Source of the DNA: Lepas anatifera
Lineage: Eukaryota; Arthropoda; Thecostraca; Lepadidae
Direction of reading: 5' to 3'
Length of the DNA: 64,000 bases
Assembly: GCA_034440635.1 (NCBI GenBank)
Contig: JAOTON010000385.1
Location: forward strand, 3,068,501-3,132,500
Shown here piece by piece: positions 1 to 9,800 of the stretch. The notes beneath the pieces are model-generated. The model was not told the origin of the DNA and ran no database searches. It saw nothing but the letters and a program-made list of their open reading frames with translations. The position numbers and the translations under genes are program-made. Each line of letters starts with the position of its first letter. Within the stretch, counting starts at the first letter, position 1.

Positions 1-229
1 TTGATTTAGAAGCCAAAGTTTAACGTCCCACAAAGCAAAGGGACGGCCGACCCGCTCAGGTCACCCTCTCACCAGTCAGTCGCCAGGCGACTTGTACGTC
101 GGGTAAACTATTGAGCGCCGGAGCGTCCCAGGGGAACCGATCCCAAGCCTGGACATGCACTGCCACTGCATGCTTCTGAGCCGCGGGCCGGAGTCCAACG
201 CTCTACCAACTGAGCTACCGGGGCGGCTA
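1..229 (-). repeat. tRNA-derived SINE
   Basis: On the minus strand this begins near 229 with a tRNA-like head carrying an A box (TAGCTCAGTTGGTAGAGC, about 199-219). A degenerate B-box region follows around 130-145. The copy ends at low coordinates with a tail reading GGGACGTTAAAC (near 20-31). That order of head, body and tail is the structure of a tRNA-derived SINE. The head does not fold as a full tRNA, because the anticodon stem lacks its partner. The copy may be cut by the window edge. Confidence 0.65.
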
Positions 230-1310
230 AAATGTATGTATATCTCCCATGAATGTCAAAATCAAACGTCACAGTTCAAGGTAATGACACCATTTGTTTC
301 AATGTCATTAAACCCGTGTTTCTGGTACGATGACGTCACCCAGTAATACGTAGATAATGTCATGACGTCATATTCAACGTTATTTAAAGCCAATGTCACA
401 GGTCAAAGGTCAAACTATCGATCATTGCACCTTATTTTCCGCTCATCGAAGGTTACAGTGAAAACTATAGAGTACATTAAATGTCTCTATTGCCGCGGTA
501 CATTACGGGAAATATGTCCGGTAGTGACACCAATCGACTTCCATGGCCTTGAGCCCAAAATTTAAGAGGAACTTTTACTGGACCTGTCTTCCATGACCTT
601 GTTCCGCTTTAAGTGTTTAAAACCTCCCGCTTCATTACATTTCTCAATAGGTCAACAGCACGGTCCAGATTTGACCTCATTTGACCTTACAGAAAATGAC
701 TAAGGTTAATGAAGGTTGACTATAATGTAGATCACCATAGCCACCCAACGTCTTGAACGCGCTTTTCTCAAACCTCTTGGTTTTCGAGATCTCGGGGGGG
801 GACACTAGGATCCCTTTACTGTGCATTGACCCCAGTGGGTGGGGAAGGGGCAACACCCCCTCGGTTTTATCCGGGGCAGGGAACTAGTGACGAGCGCCGC
901 CACACTTGGCACACATTATTATTATTTTCGCAACTTTTCCCCAAATTACACCTCAAGTCCATAATGTCGCCACCGGCAAAGAGTGGGGGCCAGCTAAACT
1001 TCAACCCGATGCTGACAGAAAACTTTCAACGTCAGACCAAAACTGTTCAATTTGGGCTCTTCGTTGCCTCCCGCAGCGGCTGGATATAAGAATGTCCGAT
1101 TTTCTCTCATTTTGACTGAAATAAGGAAATTTTTGGCCAGAAAGTGGGGGCCAGCCCCCTGCCCCCTTTTCCGACGCGTATGTCAAAGTCATCTACGGTC
1201 ATGTCACGAGACCGGGTACAGTGGGTTCACCCCCAAAAATGTTGCAAGTGGCAGCAGTGAGGGTAGGTCTAGTGTATATATCTAAAATTCATATCACATA
1301 AAGAGGCCAA
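230..1310. other. Non-coding, TGACC-rich degenerate repeat DNA
   Basis: No gene is visible. The stretch has scattered TGACCT/AGGTCA hexamers (for example 395-410 and 670-700) and short G- or C-runs at 790-860 and 1140-1165. It resembles the TTAA-bounded elements further right, but I could not define ends. Confidence 0.4.
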
Positions 1311-3613
1311 CGAATATGAGAAGTTGTAACGGGATTTTTATATCGATGGCGAAAGGTAATACACTGATTACGATCTCTCTATTGGAAATGTTTGTGGAAA
1401 ATGAGAAGCAGTCGAAAGATGACTATTTCTGTAAATCAGTATGTAGGGACACTGACAGGAGCGCTAATTGAGTGACCGAAATTTCGAAATATCCTAATAA
1501 ATTACAAATTTGACTGTTGTCACCAGCAAATAGCTAGTCTGGCTTAGTGATTTCTTCTAAAAAGTGTTATCTTAATCACTCCCCAGGGTCAGGTTGAAAG
1601 TTGGGCCTGTAACCTCTGAGAAGTCGTCTTATGCCACTGTGTTTGTATTGCCATTGCCAGTCGATTGATATACATAATTACAAAATTCTGCTAGATGGTG
1701 ATTTGAGCTAAGGTCAGGTAATTTTTACACGTTGACTCAGTATGGTCAACATTCGATTCGCAGAAACGAATAAAATCAAATGATGCCTTACCATTGGCTC
1801 TAACTCGACTAAGTCAGAAGCTAGAGCCAAGAAAACTATCACTAACAGTAAGACAACGCTGCCACTCATGCCGAGCTGGCCCAGGCTCTGGGCATTCGGC
1901 CGTGCTGGGGCAGACATCAATCAGCTAATTTTAAATGTCAGAGACCGCCATTGAGCAATAACGCACTAGAAAGTTTTTTTGTGACTGCGTCATCGAGATG
2001 TTTTCCCGCTGATTCTAGCAGCTTCCAGAATCGGGGGCACAACCAACTGCGCCGCACGAGCACGACCTGTCTTGTCTCATTTTATGGCAGGACTGATTCG
2101 ACAAAGGCATAAAATGATACCACACTGTAAGAAAACGTGTTGTGTTATGTGGTTTGCGCTTAACTCTCCAATCGTGGGGCTTTCCTCCAATTTTTACCAC
2201 TAGAGCCAACACTGAGAGCAGGGTACTGTTGCTCGAATCATGGCAATGGAGGCTCTCCCAGTCGCTGCACGCTTTCCAGAGTACCCGAATCTTGCAAGTC
2301 ATGCTGGTTTGGGTGTTTGTTCTGGAGGTGCCACAAACGGCGGTCGGCGCCGGGATTAGTGTTCTGTTTACTGATGCTGACATCGTGGTGCCACGCGTTT
2401 CGCGTGAAAGTCTGCCGCGTAAAATAATAGCATTTTAACACTTTTCTATTAGATGGATACTTCTATAAACTAGTGGTCAGAAGCATGAGGATAATTAACA
2501 AATGTACAAAGGCATGGCCGGTGTGGGTCGACGCCTGTCGATCGACGCTAAGCTGTGCTTCCATCCTCGTGTCCCAGGCAGGGGACTTTGACTAACCGAA
2601 CTGTTGATATAGCGATCTCTACCCCTGCGACTTGTTTACTAGCGAAATAGAGAACTACCAAAATCCAGGATGTGCAGCAGTTTTATGGCAAAATACATTT
2701 TTATGGGCGACCACATTCCGACAAGCTTGACAAATAAATCCTCAAAATTAGTACAACCACGCGGCAGGCTCGCATCATGGTAGTGCAGTCTGGGCTAGTT
2801 CCGCTAGCCCATGGAAACTGTTGGGGTCAATTTTTCACCCAAGGTACGTCTCCGCCAAAGCGGCGACGTTAGAAGTGAAACCACTTCACTGTACTGCGGA
2901 AAATATTCGGCGGACAGAAGAAAAAGAGAGAGAGAGAGAGCGCCACTACGATTAGCGTTGCTAGCGGGGAAGGGGTGGGGGGTGCTGGGGGCCCAGGTCA
3001 AAGCAATTGGGGCCCCCGCTTTTGGATGAGAAAGTATTCTTTGGACTAAGATTGTTGAAATGTCAATTTTAAAGACGAAAATGTTTCCTTTGTCACTTTC
3101 AAAAGGCTGAGGCGTTGCTAAATACGACAAAAAATGACCAACTAGTCTACCTGGCCGACTGAGAATGGAGAAAAGTGCCCATAGTCAGCGCTAGGTCTGC
3201 TTCCCCCCCGTAAACACATCCGTGACGATGCCCCCTGATTCCCCGTAGCCTTTTAGACCGGTGTTTATAAGAGGTAAACCTTAAGAATCGTTCGCTCTCT
3301 TGAACGAGTCATGTGAATAGAACAAGCTGTACGACATCCGCGTCAAGCCTTTTCACATTGAAAATCGGTTGAGCGTCATCTTTTGGGGTAACACAATAGG
3401 CCGCAGTACGGCGTGCTATTCAGACAACCCTTGAAAGGGGGCAAGTCTTACACAATTATGTTTTGAACGAAATGTGATGAAATTTGGGCGTTTTGGGCGG
3501 ACGGTCAGGAGGAGGCCGGGCGGATGCTCATAAGACCACCGTTGACACTGTGGAGGAAATTGTCTCAAATATGCGAAAGCTGCTAACCACATGTAAGCGA
3601 GCTATCAAAATCA
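1311..3613. other. Intergenic, nothing recognised
   Basis: Reading frames here are short and match no family I recognise. A short GA run lies at 2926-2941. This spacer lies downstream of the 3' end of the TANGO6 gene. Confidence 0.5.
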
Positions 3614-3619
3614 TTTATT
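3614..3619 (-). terminator. Poly(A) signal of TANGO6
   Basis: AATAAA on the minus strand, 24 nt past the TANGO6 stop codon. It is the only canonical signal this close to the stop, and implies a very short 3' UTR. Confidence 0.65.
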
Positions 3620-3642
3620 CCGACACTGATATCTAAAAAGCA

Positions 3643-3825
3643 TCAAGGCGCTCCGAGCACAGTGATGCGTTTCTCCAGCTTCCGTTCCGGGAAGAGCATG
3701 GCCCGCGTGGCCACCTCCAGCTTATCCAGAGCCGTGTGTACGTGTTGGAGCAGCGCGGGGTCCTCTTCACGGCGAAGCAGCGCCTTCAGCTTACGGTACA
3801 GGGGCGAGAGCAGGTCCTCCAGCAC
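3643..3825 (-). CDS. TANGO6: TANGO6 exon 10 (last)
   Basis: 60 codons plus stop, acceptor CTTGCCACAG. Ends TRAMLFPERKLEKRITVLGAP-stop, with the LFP..KLEK.I.VL signature found at the end of TANGO6 proteins. Confidence 0.92.
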   Translation of the reverse strand: MLEDLLSPLYRKLKALLRREEDPALLQHVHTALDKLEVATRAMLFPERKLEKRITVLGAP

Positions 3826-6800
3826 CTGTGGCAAGGCCAAAGTCTGGTGTCAGGTATTTGGTTTTCCGATTCATTTCTCCCGAATTATGGTAAGCGTATT
3901 CGCCATGATCAGACCGTATTATCATACTCTGAACAGTATCCGGGGGTCCGTGCTCACCTTCAGGGCGTCGGCCCCGAGCCCGTCCAGCAACTGGGACACC
4001 ACCAGCACGGCGGCGCGACGCACCTCGATGGCAGGGTCGGTGTCCACCAGGGCTGAGAGGCAACCGAATATCTGCCGCACACAGCGCACAATTGTTTAAC
4101 AAGCAGGAGAGAGTTAACAGCGGTCACTGGTGCAAACGTCAGCTTCAAACGAGAAATTTAGGTGAAACCAAGGAACACGCCGAGTTTTGAAGGCGTCAAC
4201 CCGCTTACTCGCAGAAGGCGTTATCGCGTGAAGTTGACCTTGTCTCCCGCGATTCCAATGTAAAAAACACGGTCCAAAGACAGCGTATCTGAACAAGCGG
4301 CACCGTGGGGATCTCACCTCGTGTACGACGCCGGAAAGGGCGTATCTGAGCAGCCGGCAGAGCTCGGCCAGGTTGGAGAGGCTGGAGGCCCGCAGCAGGT
4401 GGTCCGGGTCCCGGCAGCCGGCCAGGAAGGCGTTCAGCAGAGGGGCGCGGTACCGCGGCGCCAGCTCGCCTGCGCACACACACACGCTCCGGTCATCTCT
4501 AACGCAACTGGTAGTACCTATATAATAAAACTGAAACTTTTAACAGTAGAATACATGTCATTGGCTGTCCTCGAAACTGAAACTAGTTCTTTAACTGCGT
4601 TGTTTGAATCACTGTGTTTTGATAATGAGAGAGAATCGGGGACCGTGCCATTCAAAACAAGAATTTACAGCACCACATGTTTTCTAGAATAGTGCGGAGT
4701 GGTGGCGGCCCATGCGACTCACTTCGATTTAAGATATATAAATTTCTTACTTAATTTTCAAACTTGGCATTTCCTGGCAGCACCCATGGTGTACTTCAGC
4801 GCGCCCAGCTGTACGAATTAACCCAAGTCGCAGATACATCCGTAATGTTGATTCCTGGGTTGGGGGGGGTGCGTTCCCCATTTCTCCACTATGGCATCCC
4901 ACCCTCCCCCGCCCGTACGTCCCACCCCTGACCTACCCAGGTTGCGAACCATGCTGAGGAGGACCTCGCCCAGTTTGAGCCGGGTCTCCGCGTCCCTCTC
5001 TGTGCCGGTGTACTGCCCGCAGAGACCGGCCACCAGCTGATCGGTGCACAGGTCGGCCAGGCAGGCCAGACCGCGCACGGCCGCCAGGTACACGTACGAG
5101 TCCTCGTCCGTCAGCTTCTCCTGACGGACAGAACACGGGGCGTGTCAGACAGGCACCAGACGCTTCTCCTGGTGGACAGAACACGGGGCGTGTCGGACGG
5201 GCCAGACGCTTCCTGGTGGACGCCGGGCGGTGGGCCCGCTCCCGGTGCGCCGGGGGGGCCCACGCTCCCTGGGCCACGGCGGTGCCCCGTTCGACACGGT
5301 GGGCACCACGCTTCTGTGACAGTGAAGGCACCAGACGCTTCTCCTGGTGGACAGAACACGGGGCGTGACGGACAGGCACCAGACGCTTCTCCTGGTGGAC
5401 AGAACACGGGGCGTGGAAGGCTGGAAACCTGGGAAGAGCTGCGAGCGGACCAATTTCGTGGTTGATTAGCGTCATATAATGGAAAATATCGGCGAAAATG
5501 TTACTATCTCTCGAGGGGAGGGGGCAATACAAACCAAGAGAAGTTGAAACATTATCCGAATTTTTGTTATTTCCATTTCACGGTCTTCTACTGGGTTTCG
5601 AATTATTTGTGGTGCTTACGGGTATCGTAGACAGGGGTGTAGCCAGGATTTCGCTCAAGGAGGGGCGGCGCCCCGAAAAGGGCCCCTGCAACAGCGCAAA
5701 AAGGGCCCTGATGGGTAAAAAAGGTCTCTGCTTGTTACAGAATTGAGTGCTGAAGAGGGCTTAAGAGGGCCCTGTCTGGTATAAAATGCCAAATTTGGCC
5801 TCAGAGCATAGTGCGGGCGAGCCGCGCTTCGCGCGGCTCGTGTCCTCAGGAAGGCTCTTCGGGCCCTCAGGGAGGGGCGGCTGTCCCTGCCGGCCCCCTT
5901 GGCTACGGCCCTGATCGTAGACAGCCTTTCTAATTTTGGCGCCCAGAAATCATTTTCGAAAATGTACGCCAAGTTGACGTGAGCATTACCATTATCAATT
6001 CGTATTGAGGAGACACCCGAAATTGCTGGATAGAAAATCAACCTCATCCCAAATGGCGCCCCATCATGAGGCGCTCTGATATATTCATCTTCCTTCACGT
6101 TAACACAATACATCGGGACAGTATACACACATTCCACACCGTCACCATCGTCGACCACCCTCACCTGGAACACGCTCAGCAGCTGTTTACGGTGTCTCCA
6201 CGTCTCCGGGTCCCGCCGCTGCAGCAGCCTCGTCAGCGCCGTCAGCGCGTGCGCCCGCACCGGCAGCAGAGGGTCCACCAGGTCGTACATGGCTCGCTGG
6301 TACGTCACAGACGCGTCGTAGGCAGGGTCGTCGGCTGAGGGCACGGGCGGCACGCGGGAGGGTGGACACGGGTGACCGGTGGAGGTGGCAGGCTTTTGGT
6401 CAGGGTCCGGTTTCACTGGTGTGTGTTCTGGGAGTGTACGGACATTCGTTGCCGTGGGTGAGCTCCAATGATCCTCTGTCTTCAGCCCGGCGCCAGGTTC
6501 TGTTTTGACAGCAGCCGAGTGGTGCCCGGCCGCTCGATGCACGCTGTAGCGATCCTGAGTTATCAGGTGGTGGTCCACCACGCCGTTCGTCAGGACCAGC
6601 TGTCGCAGGTCCCGGGCCATGTCCCTCACCCGCGTCACACCTCTGACATCGTTCTGCAGCGTCTCCAGCGACGGCAGCAGCTGTCGCGCCGTTTCCCACA
6701 CCGCTGAGGTCGTGCTCTCGCGTCCCAGCATTCCCGCCGCCACGCCTATGGCCAGACACACCGTCTCCACCCGGAGCAGGGACTCGCTACCCTCGGCATC

Positions 6801-9800
6801 CTCACTGGACGATGCGAACGTCTCAAGAAGGGTGCCGATGACCGGAAGCAAGCGGCTGGGGTCGTCCAGCGCCGACCGGGCCTGTTCGGATTCGGCGAGC
6901 GCTGCTAACGTGTGTAGCGTCAGCAAGCCACGACGAAATGACAGCTGTTTGGTCACCACTTCTGCTTCCCAATCGCGCAGCGTTTTCTCTGCGTTACATT
7001 TCCCTGGCTGGTTTGGAGGGACAGGAAACGACAGCGTCATCACTTCACTGAGCCTCTGAAACAGGCTTCTGAATATGTCCGAAACCATCTCTGGCGCACT
7101 GGCGCCACACAGGAGCGCCACAAACGCTTCAGCAGCACCGCCGTCATCTAGCAGCCAATTATCCGCCTCATCCTCTGGCACGGTCTCGACGGCGACTCCT
7201 CCAGCATCCCCAGCAGTGAAGCGCCTCCTGCCGCCGAGGCCCTGAGCCAGCAACATCTGGCCCAGCACATCCACCCCCGAGTCCGCGTGACGGACGATTC
7301 GTTCCAACAGCTCCCTACACGGCGACTTCAGATGACTGACACCTTTAAAGATCGCCGCATAGAGCTGAAACAACGCCCCAGCGTATGGCTTCAGGCTCGA
7401 CAAGCACGGACTCCCGGGCTCCATGCCAGCCACAAACAGCTGCCAAGCTGACGTCACACCCCAGGTGAGGTCATCCTCGGTCGGCAGTGTGACGTCACTG
7501 TCGGGCAGCAGGAATCCCAGCAGAGGTTGGAGGATCAGCCTCTGGACACAGTCAGCAGCTTCAGTACAGTCCCACAGACAGGCAGTCAGAGCGGCGGCCA
7601 CCCGCAGAGTGGAGACTCGCACCTCCGGTCTGCGGATACGCAAGAGGGAGAGAATCTCCGAGGCCAGATGGCTGAAGTACGTTGTGTTCTTGTAGGCTGG
7701 GTGTGGCGATACCAGCATCTTGGCCACGGCCTGCCGGCCAAGATACGTGTGTCAGATGCAAAGCAGATAATTTCAGAAAGTCGCTGATACTAAATTCCCC
7801 ACGGATGACAAAGGCAAAGGGAAATTATCAGGCTGATCATATTAATGAATGGAAAATTATTACAATGCTAGTCCTGCTACAATACAGGTGAATAATATTT
7901 TGGGCAATATTAAAGCCATTATGCGGCGAAACAGCTATCTTCAATACTACACCATGCCGTTCTAACACCATAACTGTCTTTTGCCAACAGAATGAAAGCT
8001 CTTAAAAGTCACACAAGAGAACATAATAAGTCGGACGGAAGATTACGTAAGAACGTCATCAATCCACACCATGCGTCTAGAGGCTAAAGCCCTTTCAGCT
8101 AGGCACGTGCACGACGGCAGACCTGTATCCTGGCTTCGTCAACATCGTCCAGCTTGTCCTGTCCCCAGAAGTGAAGCAGGCCCTCAGTGGCACGTGCCAG
8201 GCCGCCGGGCCGACCAACCACCCGGAACAGCCACCAGGTACAGCGCTCGTGCACCCAGCGCCGCGGCGGCGACTGCCAACCCACGCGCCTGCGTCACGAC
8301 TGTCGCTGACCCACGCGCCTGCGTCATAATTGTCACCGACCCACGCGCCTGCGTCATGATTGTCACGGACACGCGCCGTGACTGTCACCGGCGAAGGCTG
8401 TCCCGACTCTCAGTGCTATCGTGTTGAATACGTATGTGGATTGAATGAAGAATATGACCCATCTGAAGCGAGAGCAGGCCGCTAGAGATACGCTGGACCC
8501 CTGCACAAGATGCGAGGAGGACTAACTGGAGACAAAATCGCGTTCAGACAAATGTTACCAACGTCCGCACCAGAACGATCGTAAGTATTCTTCGGATTGT
8601 GATTAGCACTTAATGACCGATATCTCCCAGCCAGGACATCTGTCACATCTTACCGTGGTGACGGCGCAGCGCTGCAGCAGCAGCAGCTCGCTGACCACCC
8701 TGCTCTGGGGCATCTCGTCCAGCAGCCTCTCCAGCGCCGGCTTCCACCGCTCACGCTGATCCTCCATGGCGCGCCTCCGCTCCGGTGTCATTCCCGCCAC
8801 GCCGTCCCGCGCCAGCGGCGCTGACGTCACCAGCAGCAGCAGGGCGATGACGTCACCCAGGTGTGGCGTCACGACGGCGTCCCGCAGCGAGCGGTCGCTG
8901 ATCAGAGGAAGCAGGTGGTCCAGCGCGAACAGTGCCTGGTCGCGACGCTGCAGAAGAGAATATGTAGTTTTGAGTGGGATGAGCATGCAGCCGAGAATAG
9001 GCAGGACGGAAAATGTGATGTTTTTCACGCCGGAACTATTTTTTATCTTTGCCTGTCTTGGAGTGGACAACACGTAAGCTCGTAACATGAACAGAAGACC
9101 GTTCACAGTCAGATGCTGTAATTGAGTGAGATTTAATGTTCACAAAATCAAGAGGTAGGTACTCTGAAGAGAGATGATTACAGGCGATGTGCGTCGCAGT
9201 CAGGGAATTTGTACAGCTCCCTGCAATTGAATCTGTACACACTAGGCTCGGAATTTTTTTGTAAAATTCTGGACAAGTATTGCTCCCTCGACCATGATTA
9301 AACATACAGCATGTGTGTTTTGCCCTTGGCTGAAGGTATTTTCCCAAAACTGTGTTCCAAATTCGTAGTTTGAAAATAATTTGCAGAACACGTTTTTGAT
9401 GACTGTATTGAGGCAATTTAGTTTTTGGCTATTAATTCCTAAAACATGAGACAGCAGAGTGTTAGTGGGTACGTAATCGATAGCTGGGAGCAAAACGCGC
9501 AAAATGTATGTTGAATCACGACTCTGCAAGCAGTAGTTCGCTCACATTACGACAAAACGTATGCCCCTATGTGTACAGATTCAATTGCAGGGGCTGTACC
9601 TTTTCAGACACCAGCGACACACCACGCTAAATATGGTACAACTGAAAGACCAACAATCGATTACCAACATAATTTCAAACATTTCCGCCCTCAACAAAAT
9701 GCATTGCTGTATCTCTCAACAAAATGCTGAGCGTGTATTCTACCATCAACAAGTCTTTATACATTACTACCACGGCATAAAGACTAGGGAGGTAAACCCT

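Noticed and set aside
5115..5431. CRISPR-like or coding 16-aa repeat protein
   Set aside because: The full units adjoin with no unique spacers and the position is intronic; better explained as duplicated acceptor sequence.
5655..6164. Extension of the TANGO6 large exon frame beyond 6165
   Set aside because: Homology ends at a good donor at 6165, and the extension runs into the MITE; it is intron read-through.
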